From positions 1-64,000 of the forward strand of contig NZ_ATXC01000002.1 in the NCBI RefSeq assembly GCF_000421485.1: a stretch of DNA of 64,000 bases, read 5' to 3'. How positions within the stretch are numbered: position 1 is the stretch's first letter; each line of letters begins with the position of its first letter. Below, in pieces: positions 25,277-34,472 of the stretch. The stretch is from Desulfurobacterium sp. TC5-1 (GTDB lineage Bacteria > Aquificota > Aquificia > Desulfurobacteriales > Desulfurobacteriaceae). A model generated the notes under the pieces. That model was not told where the DNA came from. It ran no database searches and saw nothing but the letters and a program-made list of their open reading frames with translations. The translations under genes were made by a program, and so were the position numbers.

Positions 25277-26565
25277 TGGCAACTCTTGGAATAGTAGGAA
25301 CCCAGTGGGGCGACGAAGGAAAGGGCAAGATTGTAGATATCCTTTCAGACAGGGCAGATATCATAGCAAGATTTCAGGGCGGTAATAACGCCGGACACAC
25401 CGTCGTAATAAACGGCAACAAGTACGTCCTTCACCTTTTACCCTCCGGAATTCTCCACGATAACAAAGTATGTGTCTTAGGGAACGGAATGGTAATAGAT
25501 CTTGAAGCTCTCATAAACGAAATAGAGTTCATAAAAAGAGTAGGTAAATCTGTAGAAGGAAGAATTCTCCTGTCTGAAAGAGCACACATAATACTTCCAT
25601 ATCATAAACAACTTGATGCTGCCTCGGAAGCTAAAAAAGGCGACGGCTCAATAGGAACAACACTAAAAGGTATTGGGCCTGCATACAGGGACAAGGCCGG
25701 AAGAATGGGTATAAGGGTTGCAGACCTTAAGAACCCGGAAACCTTTAAGAAAAGGCTTGTAGAAAATATTAAAGAAAAGAGCATAATCCTCAAGTATGTT
25801 TACGGCTACGAACCCGACTTAAACGCTGATGAAATATACACATCAACCATGCGTGCCTTTGAAAAGCTTGAACCTTTTGTGGCCGACACAATATCCTTTT
25901 TAAATAGAGCCATTGATGAAGGAAAAAACGTTCTTTTTGAAGGTGCACAAGCAACACTACTTGATATAGATGCAGGAACATACCCGTTTGTTACATCTTC
26001 AAACTCTTCGGCTTTAGGTATAGCTTCCGGAACAGGCATAAGCCCCAAGAAGATTCAGAAGGTAGCGGGAATTGCAAAAGCTTACACGACAAGAGTGGGA
26101 AGCGGACCCTTCCCGACAGAACTTGGCTGCCAGTTAGGAGAGCTTTTAAGGGCAAGGGGACACGAATACGGCTCAACAACGGGAAGGCCAAGAAGGTGCG
26201 GCTGGTTAGACCTTGTTGCTGTGAAATACTCTACAACAGTCAATGATCTTGATTCCCTTGTAATCACAAAACTTGACGTTCTTGATGCATTTGAAGAGAT
26301 AAAAGTATGTACCGGATACAGGCTAAATGGAAAAACCGTTGATAGTTTCCCATCAACAGTAGAAGAACTTGAATCTGTAAAACCAGTATATGAAACACTA
26401 CCGGGTTGGCATACAGAGACTACACATGTAAAAGAGTTTAATAAACTTCCGGAAAACGCAAAAGAATTCATTAAATTTATAGAAGAATTCATAGGAATCC
26501 CCGTATCACTTGTATCCACAGGACCTCAGAGAAGTGAAATTATATGTAGAACACCGCTGTGGTAG
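25276..26565 (+). CDS. purA: adenylosuccinate synthetase
   Basis: The protein has 429 residues, the usual length. The N-terminal GTQWGDEGKGK P-loop, NNAGHT and the GTTLKGIGPAY loop are intact. It joins IMP and aspartate using GTP, the first committed AMP step. It follows hisZ with a one-base overlap, GGAGG upstream, and ends just before the tRNA-Arg(CCU) promoter. Confidence 0.98.
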   Translation: MATLGIVGTQWGDEGKGKIVDILSDRADIIARFQGGNNAGHTVVINGNKYVLHLLPSGILHDNKVCVLGNGMVIDLEALINEIEFIKRVGKSVEGRILLSERAHIILPYHKQLDAASEAKKGDGSIGTTLKGIGPAYRDKAGRMGIRVADLKNPETFKKRLVENIKEKSIILKYVYGYEPDLNADEIYTSTMRAFEKLEPFVADTISFLNRAIDEGKNVLFEGAQATLLDIDAGTYPFVTSSNSSALGIASGTGISPKKIQKVAGIAKAYTTRVGSGPFPTELGCQLGELLRARGHEYGSTTGRPRRCGWLDLVAVKYSTTVNDLDSLVITKLDVLDAFEEIKVCTGYRLNGKTVDSFPSTVEELESVKPVYETLPGWHTETTHVKEFNKLPENAKEFIKFIEEFIGIPVSLVSTGPQRSEIICRTPLW

Positions 26566-26566
26566 G

Positions 26567-26594
26567 TTGAATTTAGAACAAAAAAAGCTATATT
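26567..26594 (+). promoter_or_regulatory. promoter of tRNA-Arg(CCU)
   Basis: TTGAAT (26567-26572), 16-nt spacer and TATATT (26589-26594) end 11 nt before the tRNA. The -35 begins right after the purA stop codon. Confidence 0.65.
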
Positions 26595-26605
26595 TCCTTA
26601 GTGCT

Positions 26606-26682
26606 GCGCCCGTAGCTCAGTAGGATAGAGCGCGAGATTCCTAATCTCGAGGTCGCAGGTTCGATCCCTGCCGGGCGCGCCA
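26606..26682 (+). tRNA. tRNA-Arg (CCU)
   Basis: A 77-nt cloverleaf with acceptor GCGCCCG/CGGGCGC, G73 and encoded CCA (26680-26682). The anticodon stem CGAGA/TCTCG closes loop TTCCTAA, anticodon CCU, reading AGG. Acceptor and D-arm are nearly identical to the tRNA-Arg(ACG) at 15118, suggesting a shared origin. Confidence 0.95.
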
Positions 26683-26934
26683 CTTCCTGTAAACATAAGT
26701 CCCGATTAAATTTTTAAAACCTCAAGCGATAGAATGTAACTTTCCAACTATAACCTATCGGCTTTCCTATCCAGCCTCACGGTTATTGGCTTTTCCGAAA
26801 AATTTTTCTAAATTTACGTTACACATTGAAACAGCGAAAACAAAAGGCCATTAATGATAACAATTTTCAATAAGCAGCAGAAATTGTTTAGAAAGAAAGT
26901 GAAACATCAATAAGCGAAATACAGGGAAGGCTTT

Positions 26935-27501
26935 ATGGAAAAGTTTGATCCTTCAAAACTGAGAAAACTAAGGAAGAAAAAAAATCTAACTCAAGAAGAG
27001 CTGGCAGAAATACTGGGAGTACATCCGGTAAGTTATGCAAGGTGGGAATCAGGATTGAGGGAGCCAAAAGCCGAATATGTTATAAGACTGGCCAAAATTC
27101 TTGGCACTTCCCCAGAATATTTTTTTAAGGAAGAACAAAACATAGAATATAAAATCAATAACAGAAAAATTGAGAAAATTGAATTTCCACACTACCCAGA
27201 AGGGAATATTCCATATCAGGCTTTATGGATAGAAATTAAAGAGGACTTATGCAACGTAGTGAAAGCCGGTGACATACTATTAGTGGCCAAAGTGCCCCTG
27301 AAGTCTCTTAAAAATGGTGAAAAAGTTCTGATATCAAAAGAAGGAAAAAAAGAAATAAGAAGATATTTCATGAAAGAAGGTACAGTTTTCCTAATCCCGA
27401 TGAGCGATTCAGAAGAAATTATAATCCTTGATAAAGAAAAGGCCTCTGAAATGGAAAAACATCTATACTTAATACTTGGAAAGTATCAGCCTTTAAGGTA
27501 A
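26935..27501 (+). CDS. XRE-family regulator with S24-like C-terminal domain
   Basis: The protein has 188 residues. Residues about 9-60 form a clear Cro/C1 helix-turn-helix (LTQEELAEILGVHPVSYARWE). Residues 90-180 resemble the LexA/C1 S24 fold, with V-K-A-G-D-I-L-L-V at the place of the usual GDSM-x-P-x-x-x-x-GD region. The catalytic serine is not present at that point, so self-cleavage is doubtful and the domain may only dimerise or bind ligand. It stands alone, 250 nt downstream of tRNA-Arg(CCU). No phage genes are visible. The 26683-26934 gap holds no gene I can support. Confidence 0.85.
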   Translation: MEKFDPSKLRKLRKKKNLTQEELAEILGVHPVSYARWESGLREPKAEYVIRLAKILGTSPEYFFKEEQNIEYKINNRKIEKIEFPHYPEGNIPYQALWIEIKEDLCNVVKAGDILLVAKVPLKSLKNGEKVLISKEGKKEIRRYFMKEGTVFLIPMSDSEEIIILDKEKASEMEKHLYLILGKYQPLR

Positions 27502-27612
27502 AACAGTTCAAATAACCTGTGCTTTATAGCTAAATCCAGTAGTTGCTTTCTATCTTTTTTTATCGCTAAAAAGATGTATAATGCAATATAATTAAAAATA
27601 GGGGGGCTTAAA

Positions 27613-28926
27613 ATGATGGCGCTCGGGCAAACCATTGATATATCAAAATTTCTGCTTGCCATATCCTCAATGAACGGCCTCTCTGACCCGGCGATAAATA
27701 ACCACAACTACAGAGTTGCTTTTATATCTTATCTAATAGGTAAAGAAATCAGTTTTTCCAATGAGTTCTTGTACAACCTGTTAGTTGCAGGATTACTACA
27801 CGACATAGGTCTTCTGCTCGTCCACATAAGAGAAGATGTTGCTCTTCTCAAAAATCCTTCTGCTAAAGAAACAAGAAAAGTTCATCTTCATGCGGAAGTA
27901 GGGTACGAGCTCCTGAGAAAATTTCCCTATTTTTCAAAAATAGCTAAAATTGTCAAGTACCATCACTATTCATATCAGGAAGCTATTGAGAATAAAGACA
28001 TACCTTTTAGTGCTGCAATAGTCAATCTGGCCGACAGAATAGATATTTTCATAATAAACAACGCAGATACGGAACAGCCATACTCAAACATTTCAAGAGT
28101 TTTACCAAAATTGGAAAAATTCTTGAAAAGGCAAGAAGGGAAAATATTCAGTCCAAAGCTGGTAGATATATTCCTCCAGAAAGTATCCCATCAGGAAGCG
28201 TTTTGGTACGAAATATTAAATGAAAACTGCCTCAAAGAAAGTCTCGAACGCCTCTTAAAAAGTTTTGATAATAAATTACCTTCTGAAGCGTTTTACGACC
28301 TCTCACAGATGTTAGCATACCTGATAGACTTTAAAAGTCCTTTTACAGCAACCCACTCTTCCGGCGTAGCTCAAACAGCTGCTTCACTTGCAAGTTTTTT
28401 CAAATTTACATCTCCCGACCTGAAAAAAATAAAAATAGCAGGACTGCTTCACGATATAGGAAAAGTGGCCATACCCCTTTCCATTCTGGAAAAACAGGGC
28501 AAGCTAACAGAGGAAGAGTTTAACATAATGAAATCTCACGTATTTTACAGTTATAAAATAATATCCAGACTTAACGTGGACAACGATATAATAGAGTGGG
28601 CTTCTTACCACCACGAAACTCTGGACGGAGAAGGATACCCTTTCAGGTTAACGGCAAAAGAACTTTCTCTCGGTTCAAGAATAATGGCTGTTGCAGATAT
28701 CTTCACAGCTCTGCGAGAAGACAGGCCTTACAAGAAAGGATTACCTCCAGAAAGGGCAATATCAATAATAGATGAGCTTTCTAAAAAGAAAAAGCTGGAC
28801 AAGAGAGTTGTAAACGTCTTAAGAAAAAATCTCAGCAACATAAGTATGCAGGTTGAAGAGTCTCAAAAACGTGCAAAAGAGCTTTATCACGAATTAAGAG
28901 GAATCGTCTCCATGTACAAAGAATAA
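27613..28926 (+). CDS. two-HD-domain protein, second HD-GYP type
   Basis: The protein has 437 residues, cytoplasmic. The first HD domain (about 45-150) has L-L-H-D-I-G, the downstream H-A-E and K-Y-H-H residues. The second (about 235-395) has GLLHDIGKVAIP and the HHETLDGEGYP signature of HD-GYP c-di-GMP phosphodiesterases. The likely role is cyclic-dinucleotide turnover or another metal-dependent phosphodiesterase reaction. There is no sensor or receiver domain, so the first HD domain may be regulatory. It stands alone. A G-rich SD precedes ATG 27613. Confidence 0.85.
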   Translation: MMALGQTIDISKFLLAISSMNGLSDPAINNHNYRVAFISYLIGKEISFSNEFLYNLLVAGLLHDIGLLLVHIREDVALLKNPSAKETRKVHLHAEVGYELLRKFPYFSKIAKIVKYHHYSYQEAIENKDIPFSAAIVNLADRIDIFIINNADTEQPYSNISRVLPKLEKFLKRQEGKIFSPKLVDIFLQKVSHQEAFWYEILNENCLKESLERLLKSFDNKLPSEAFYDLSQMLAYLIDFKSPFTATHSSGVAQTAASLASFFKFTSPDLKKIKIAGLLHDIGKVAIPLSILEKQGKLTEEEFNIMKSHVFYSYKIISRLNVDNDIIEWASYHHETLDGEGYPFRLTAKELSLGSRIMAVADIFTALREDRPYKKGLPPERAISIIDELSKKKKLDKRVVNVLRKNLSNISMQVEESQKRAKELYHELRGIVSMYKE

Positions 28927-29038
28927 CACCATCCTGAAGACAGCTCTAAATAAAACCCCAGCTTAACTGTAAATTTTTGCTATAATACCTTCCACCTTTT
29001 GCTTGTTATCTCCTTCTACCGTTTTTCGGAGGTTAAAG

Positions 29039-30556
29039 ATGCTTTTTAAAAAACCACAGGTGGCATTCTATCCCTTCATGGTTTTAAGGGATCCTGACAG
29101 ATGTGTCAAATGTAAGTCCTGCGTTGACCAGTGCACATTTGACGCAACTTACTATGATGAAGATTACGACAGGATTATGAACCGTAACGAAAACTGTGTT
29201 AACTGCAAAAGATGTGAAGCATTCTGCCCAACAGATGCCATAAAGGTCGTCCCAAACCCTTCAACATTCCATCCAGATGCTAACTGGACACCTGAAGCAA
29301 TTAGAGACATTCACGTCCAGATGCTCACAGGCGCCGTTATTCTCACATCCACAGGAAACGACAAACCTTACAGAAACTATTTTGACCACCTTCTCCTCGA
29401 TGCATGTCAGGTAACAAACCCATCAATTGACCCGTTAAGAGAACCGATGGAACTAAAGACCTTCTTAGGAAGGAAACCTGACAGGTTAGAATTTGAAGAA
29501 GATGAAGTATCCATAAAAACAACTATTGGAAAACAACTTGAACTTGAAATACCCGTTCTATTCTCTGCAATGTCCTACGGTTCTATCAACCTCAACCTTC
29601 AAAAAGCAATGGCAATAGCAGCAGAGGAAAACGGAACATATTGGAACACAGGTGAAGGTGGACTTCACAAAAGCCTTAGAAAGTATAAAGATTGCACAAT
29701 CGTTCAGGTAGCGTCAGGAAGATTTGGAGTTGACATAGATTATCTTGAAACTTCAGCGGCAATAGAGATTAAAATTGGACAGGGTGCAAAGCCGGGAATC
29801 GGCGGACACCTGCCAGGTGAAAAGGTAAACGAAGGAATTGCAGAAACAAGGATGATTCCAGTTGGTGCGGATGCTATCTCTCCGGCACCTCATCATGACA
29901 TATACTCTATTGAAGACTTAAGACAGTTAATTTACGCACTCAAAGAGGCGACAAACTACGAAAAACCCGTATCTGTAAAAATCGCAGCCGTTCACAACGT
30001 TGCTGCAATTGCAACCGGTATTGCCCACGCAGGTGCCGATATTATAGCGATAGATGGCTTCCGGGGCGGAACAGGTGCAACACCAAAATCCCTGAGAGAC
30101 TACGTTGGTATCCCAATAGAACTTGCAATTGCAGCAGTTGATGAGAGATTGAGAAAAGAGGGATTAAGAAACAACGTATCACTAATAGCAGCCGGTGGAT
30201 TCAGAAATCCTATCGACGTACTTAAAGCGATAGCCCTCGGTGCAGACGCTGTCTACATAGGTACTGTGGCTCTTCTTGCAGCCGGATGTACACAGTGCCA
30301 GCAGTGTCACACCGGTAGATGTGCATGGGGTATTACAACAAACGACCCGAAGCTTGCAAAGAGGCTCAACCCGGATATAGTTGCTGAAAACCTGTCAAAC
30401 CTTTTAAGAGCGTGGAAACATGACATCAAAGAGATGTTGGGTGCCATGGGAATTAACGCAATTGAAAGTATAAAAGGCAACCGACTTCGCCTTAGAAGCG
30501 TCGGCCTGACAGAGCAGGAAAATAAAATCCTGGGCGTTCTGCCCGCTGGAATGTAA
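29039..30556 (+). CDS. archaeal-type glutamate synthase, FMN/synthase subunit
   Basis: The protein has 505 residues. The N-terminus has two 4Fe-4S motifs (CVKCKSCVDQC and CVNCKRCEAFC, about residues 20-65). The rest is a GltB FMN-binding TIM barrel with G-E-G-G-x-H, GQGAKPGIGG and AIDGFRGGTGATP, plus the C-x-x-C-x-x-C cluster CTQCQQCHTGRC near 420. It forms glutamate from 2-oxoglutarate and ammonia passed from the glutaminase subunit. The frame opens at 29003, but ATG 29039 follows CGGAGG. An extended -10, TGCTATAAT, lies about 55 nt upstream. It is the first gene of a five-gene split GOGAT operon. Confidence 0.93.
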   Translation: MLFKKPQVAFYPFMVLRDPDRCVKCKSCVDQCTFDATYYDEDYDRIMNRNENCVNCKRCEAFCPTDAIKVVPNPSTFHPDANWTPEAIRDIHVQMLTGAVILTSTGNDKPYRNYFDHLLLDACQVTNPSIDPLREPMELKTFLGRKPDRLEFEEDEVSIKTTIGKQLELEIPVLFSAMSYGSINLNLQKAMAIAAEENGTYWNTGEGGLHKSLRKYKDCTIVQVASGRFGVDIDYLETSAAIEIKIGQGAKPGIGGHLPGEKVNEGIAETRMIPVGADAISPAPHHDIYSIEDLRQLIYALKEATNYEKPVSVKIAAVHNVAAIATGIAHAGADIIAIDGFRGGTGATPKSLRDYVGIPIELAIAAVDERLRKEGLRNNVSLIAAGGFRNPIDVLKAIALGADAVYIGTVALLAAGCTQCQQCHTGRCAWGITTNDPKLAKRLNPDIVAENLSNLLRAWKHDIKEMLGAMGINAIESIKGNRLRLRSVGLTEQENKILGVLPAGM

Positions 30557-30567
30557 GGGGAGAGACC

Positions 30568-31035
30568 ATGGAGCAGAAACAGCAGAAGAAAAAGAGAAGA
30601 AACCTTTACAAGGTTTATCCCATAGAGGAAAACTGTATCTCCTGCAGGTACTGCGAGGTTGCCTGCACTATGGTTCACAGTGAATCAAAAGATCCCATTA
30701 AGGCCTATAAACTTGAAGATCTTTTGCCGAGACCAACCGTTGAGGTGGAAGGTCCTGTTTCCCTATCTGTGATGTGTAGACACTGTAAACACCCGTTTTG
30801 CCTTGACGCCTGCATATCAGGTGCTATCTGGCAGGATAAAAACGGTGTTGTTCACCTTGACGAAGATGTGTGCGTTGGATGCTGGAGCTGCGTTTTAGTG
30901 TGTCCTTTCGGTGCAGTTCATCCACATCTTAATAAAAGACACTCTTTCAAGTGTGACCTCTGTGAAGGGAGAGATTTCCCCGCATGTGTTGAAGCATGTC
31001 CAAACAGAGCGCTCGTTTACGACAGGGAGAGGTGA
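30568..31035 (+). CDS. 4Fe-4S electron-transfer subunit of glutamate synthase
   Basis: The protein has 155 residues, HycB/NrfC-like, with four cysteine clusters: C-I-S-C-R-Y-C-x3-C, C-R-H-C-x4-C-x3-C, CVGCWSCVLVCP, and C-D-L-C with a C-x3-C near the end. Such proteins move electrons between a reductase and its partner. Here it should link the FAD protein to the FMN synthase subunit. It is 11 nt after the synthase gene and 2 nt before the FAD gene. Confidence 0.9.
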   Translation: MEQKQQKKKRRNLYKVYPIEENCISCRYCEVACTMVHSESKDPIKAYKLEDLLPRPTVEVEGPVSLSVMCRHCKHPFCLDACISGAIWQDKNGVVHLDEDVCVGCWSCVLVCPFGAVHPHLNKRHSFKCDLCEGRDFPACVEACPNRALVYDRER

Positions 31036-31037
31036 AA

Positions 31038-32336
31038 ATGAAATATGTAATAGTAGGCAACAGTGCTGCAGCAGTAGGCTGTATAAACGGCATTAGAAAA
31101 GTCGATAAAGAAGGCGAAATAACCGTTATCACCTACGAAAAGGAAGGTTGCTACTCAAAGCCAATGATAGCCGATATTCTCGTTGACCTTCCTGAAGAGA
31201 AACTTATCTACAAAGGTAAAAAGTTCTTTGAACAGAAAAACGTAAGAGTGTTACTTGGAACAAAGGCAATAAAGATTGATCCAGAGAAGAAAGAAGTCGT
31301 TCTTGACACCGGAATAGCTGAAAACTACAACAAACTTTTAATCTCTACAGGTGCAAAACCGTTTGTACCTCCAATCAAAGGCAGCGAAAAAGAAGGCGTC
31401 TTCACATTTACAGAGTTATCAAAAGCAAAGGCCGCAAAAGAGTACATAACAAAAAACGGCATCAAAGACGTTGTTGTAATTGGCTCCGGTTTTATAGGTC
31501 TTGAAGTTGCCTACTTCCTGAGAAAGAAAGGAATAAACGTTTACGTTGTGGAACTTCTCAACAAGGTACTTGGAAAAGCACTTGACAACAGGGGCTCTGA
31601 AATCGTAGAGAAAATAATGAGAGATATCGGCATAAACTTCTTCTTTGAAGATACTGTAGAGGAAATCCTTGGAAACGAAAAAGTAGAAAGCGTAAAACTT
31701 AAATCCGGAAAAATTATTAATGCTGAAATGGTAATCGTTGCAATAGGTGTTAGACCGAACACAGAACTTGCCCAAACAGCAGGAATAAAAGTAAACCGCG
31801 GCATTGACACAAATCTGTTCATGGAAACATCCATCCCGGATATATATGCTGCTGGAGACTGTGTAGAAAACATAGACATTACAGACGGTACAAAGAAAAA
31901 TCTTCCCCTCTTTCCCCTTGCCTTTGAACAGGGACTTGTTGCTGGACTTAATATGGCTGGAAAGAAGATGAAATATCTGGGCGGACTGCCTCTCAACTCA
32001 TTAAAATTCCTTGAAGAGGTTCCGGTCCTCAACGCAGGCATCGTGGAACCACCGGACTCAACATACGAAGTCCTCGTAAACGATAGGTTCGAAAAGAGGG
32101 GATACTACCGAAAAGCTATAATTAAAGATAACCGCCTTGTAGGCTTTGTTGCCATAGGAGAAATTGACCGCGTCGGTATTCTCACAGGTATTATCAGACA
32201 GAAACTTGACGTATCAACGTTTAAAGAAAAGCTGGTTGATATAGACTTTGGTCTTGTTCACCTTCCAAAGAGCTGGAGAGAGGCAAGAATCCAGCAGGAT
32301 AAAACAGGCTATAACGACTGGAGGCCCGAAGAATGA
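31038..32336 (+). CDS. NAD(P)H/FAD oxidoreductase subunit of glutamate synthase
   Basis: The protein has 432 residues of the pyridine-nucleotide-disulfide reductase class. FAD-binding Rossmann element VIVGNSAAAVGCINGIR at the N-terminus, a second VVVIGSGFIGLEVAYFLR for NAD(P)H around 150-167, and the IYAAGDCVE motif near 270. It probably feeds electrons from NAD(P)H through the ferredoxin-like subunit. The frame opens at 30996, but ATG 31038 follows GAGAGGTGA. No redox-active CXXC of disulfide reductases is seen. Confidence 0.9.
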   Translation: MKYVIVGNSAAAVGCINGIRKVDKEGEITVITYEKEGCYSKPMIADILVDLPEEKLIYKGKKFFEQKNVRVLLGTKAIKIDPEKKEVVLDTGIAENYNKLLISTGAKPFVPPIKGSEKEGVFTFTELSKAKAAKEYITKNGIKDVVVIGSGFIGLEVAYFLRKKGINVYVVELLNKVLGKALDNRGSEIVEKIMRDIGINFFFEDTVEEILGNEKVESVKLKSGKIINAEMVIVAIGVRPNTELAQTAGIKVNRGIDTNLFMETSIPDIYAAGDCVENIDITDGTKKNLPLFPLAFEQGLVAGLNMAGKKMKYLGGLPLNSLKFLEEVPVLNAGIVEPPDSTYEVLVNDRFEKRGYYRKAIIKDNRLVGFVAIGEIDRVGILTGIIRQKLDVSTFKEKLVDIDFGLVHLPKSWREARIQQDKTGYNDWRPEE

Positions 32337-33451
32337 TGAGTTACTCTGAAATGTCTGGCTGCGGTCTCGCAGGTTTTATTAACAGAGACGGAAAAAGAGT
32401 CTCTGGAAAAGACATCTTTGACTCTATAACATCCATGAAGGAACGTGGAAACGGTATGGGTGCCGGCTACGCCGCATACGGTATCTATCCGGATATGGCC
32501 GAATACTACGCATTCCACGTTATGATGGACAGCATGGACATAGCAACCGAAATTACGGCTGTTTTAAATAGATTCTTCCACATCGTCAAAAGCGAAATGA
32601 TACCTACAAAGAGCGTCCCATCCCTCTACAAAAAGACAACGCCCCCTGTATTTTACAGATACTTTGTAACACCAAGGGAAGATGTGAAGCTTCCCCTTGA
32701 AACAGAAGAAGACATGGTTGTAAGAGCGGTGATGACCATCAACGAAAATGTAAAAGGTGCCTACGTAATTTCCAGCGGTAAAAATATGGGGGCTTTCAAA
32801 GGTGTAGGCGAACCGGATGAAATTGGTGAATTCTTTGAGATAGATCAGTATGAAGGATACATATGGATAGCTCATACCCGCTTTCCGACAAACACTCCAG
32901 GTTGGTGGGGAGGTGCCCATCCATTTACGCTACTTGATTGGTCAATAGTCCACAACGGAGAGATAACCTCTTACGGAACGAACAAAAGGTATGTTGAAAT
33001 GTACGGTTACAAGTGTACACTGCTCACCGATACAGAAGTTGCAGCCTACATCTTTGACCTTCTCTTTAGAAAACACAAACTCCCAATAAAGGCAACTCTA
33101 ATGGCAATTGCTGCACCTTTCTGGAAAGACATTGAATACCTGAAAGAGAAAAAGCTTAATAAAGTTGCAGAAATGGCTAAGAAGATAAGAGAAATCTACT
33201 CTTCCGCAATGCTAAATGGACCATTCGCAATGCTCTTTGCCTACAAAGACGGTCTCATAGGATTCAACGACAGGATAAAACTTCGTCCTTTCGTTGCGGC
33301 AATTAATGGTGACACCGTATATATGGCAAGCGAAGAGTCAGCTATAAAGGTTATCTGCAAAAATCCAGAAAAGGTGTGGATGCCAAGAGCCGGGGAACCG
33401 GTTATCGCACTTATGAATTACTGTAAAGACGGCATCTGCCACCCGGGATAA
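32333..33451 (+). CDS. class II glutamine amidotransferase subunit of glutamate synthase
   Basis: The protein has 372 residues. The Ntn-type glutaminase motif C-G-L-A-G-F with downstream H-T-R-F-P-T-N, G-G-A-H-P-F and V-H-N-G-E-I are all present. It releases ammonia from glutamine for the synthase subunit. The catalytic cysteine must become N-terminal. It is residue 10 from ATG 32333, which has GGAGG 8 nt upstream, so a short propeptide like that of GltB or PurF is implied. It overlaps the FAD gene by 4 nt. Confidence 0.92.
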   Translation: MMSYSEMSGCGLAGFINRDGKRVSGKDIFDSITSMKERGNGMGAGYAAYGIYPDMAEYYAFHVMMDSMDIATEITAVLNRFFHIVKSEMIPTKSVPSLYKKTTPPVFYRYFVTPREDVKLPLETEEDMVVRAVMTINENVKGAYVISSGKNMGAFKGVGEPDEIGEFFEIDQYEGYIWIAHTRFPTNTPGWWGGAHPFTLLDWSIVHNGEITSYGTNKRYVEMYGYKCTLLTDTEVAAYIFDLLFRKHKLPIKATLMAIAAPFWKDIEYLKEKKLNKVAEMAKKIREIYSSAMLNGPFAMLFAYKDGLIGFNDRIKLRPFVAAINGDTVYMASEESAIKVICKNPEKVWMPRAGEPVIALMNYCKDGICHPG

Positions 33452-33472
33452 CATCTTATAAGAGGTAGGAAA

Positions 33473-34267
33473 ATGGAAGTTAAACAGCTTAACGAAACAA
33501 CCTATGAGATAAAGTGCGGGACAGCCCACTACAGAATCGTTAACGCAAAGATAAAAGAGTTAGTTAAAAACGGTGCTGAAAAGATAATACTCAGAGAAGT
33601 TTACGGACAGAGGTACATAGGAACGGGAATAAAAGAACCTGTAAAAATAGAGATTCACGGAACCGCTGGAAATGACCTTGGAATATTCCTTTACAACCCG
33701 AAGATTGAAGTTTTCGGAAATGCCCAGGACTGCGTCGGCAACACAATGATGAAAGGAGAAATCATCGTAAGAGGCCATGCTGGTGACGTTTGCGGATATG
33801 GAATGAGAGGCGGAAAAGTCTATATAGAAGGAGACGTAGGCTATAGAGTTGGCATACACATGAAAGGATACAAAGAGTTCGTCCCAACATTTATCATAGG
33901 CGGAAAAGCTGGCAATTTCTTCGGTGAATACATGGCAGGTGGAAAACTCATACTTTTAGGACTCAACAGAAAAAGCGGTGAAGATATCGTAGGTGACTAC
34001 TGCGCTACAGGAATGCACGGTGGAGTCATATACGTTAGAGGTGAAGTACCTAAAAGGTATCTTGGTAAAGAGGTGAAAATTTTCGAAATAGACGACAAAG
34101 ATAGGGAGATACTTGAAACAGAACTTAAAGGCTTTGCTAAAGCGTTCAATTTAAGTGTTGAAGAGATAATGTCAGAACCTTTTACAAAAATCGTTCCCGT
34201 AAGCGCAAGACCTTACGGAAGAATGTACGCCCACAGATGGGGAATAGCAAGCGGAATAATAAAGTAA
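33473..34267 (+). CDS. glutamate synthase GXGXG-domain subunit
   Basis: The protein has 264 residues. A right-handed beta-helix of repeated G-x-x-G-x-x-x-G turns (for example G-N-T-M-M-K-G, G-Y-G-M-R-G-G, FFGEYMAGGK and TGMHGGVIYVRG) corresponds to the C-terminal GXGXG domain of GltB. It is a structural subunit that packs glutaminase and synthase domains together. It is the last gene of the operon, ending at a hairpin. Confidence 0.93.
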   Translation: MEVKQLNETTYEIKCGTAHYRIVNAKIKELVKNGAEKIILREVYGQRYIGTGIKEPVKIEIHGTAGNDLGIFLYNPKIEVFGNAQDCVGNTMMKGEIIVRGHAGDVCGYGMRGGKVYIEGDVGYRVGIHMKGYKEFVPTFIIGGKAGNFFGEYMAGGKLILLGLNRKSGEDIVGDYCATGMHGGVIYVRGEVPKRYLGKEVKIFEIDDKDREILETELKGFAKAFNLSVEEIMSEPFTKIVPVSARPYGRMYAHRWGIASGIIK

Positions 34268-34276
34268 ATATTCTTT

Positions 34277-34296
34277 AAGGCGGGCATCCCCGCCTT
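34277..34296 (+). terminator. hairpin terminator after glutamate synthase operon
   Basis: AAGGCGGG (34277-34284) pairs with CCCGCCTT (34289-34296) around a 4-nt loop, 10 nt past the stop codon. The 3' U-tract is poor (TTATAC), so termination may be partial. Confidence 0.65.
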
Positions 34297-34472
34297 ATAC
34301 AAGCCTTATCCAGACCTTTATGTCAGCAGGTTTTCAAAATGCACACAGTTTTGGCTGTGAACAAAAGCATATTAATCAAACCTATCCTTTCTTAACATTC
34401 AATGCATAGAATTTTATAGAACGACTTGATATACTATCCATACGAAAAAGTTTGTTGTCTTAGAGAGGACAT

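Noticed and set aside
26082-26519. 145-aa minus-strand ORF opposite purA.
   Set aside because: Antisense shadow of purA, with no SD context or domain.
26683-26934. Possible attachment-site remnant beside tRNA-Arg(CCU).
   Set aside because: No repeat of the tRNA 3' end, integrase or phage gene was found, so the idea is kept only as a hypothesis under the repressor finding.
30947-31132. Small ORF opposite the glutamate synthase ferredoxin subunit and FAD gene.
   Set aside because: Shadow frame of coding DNA.
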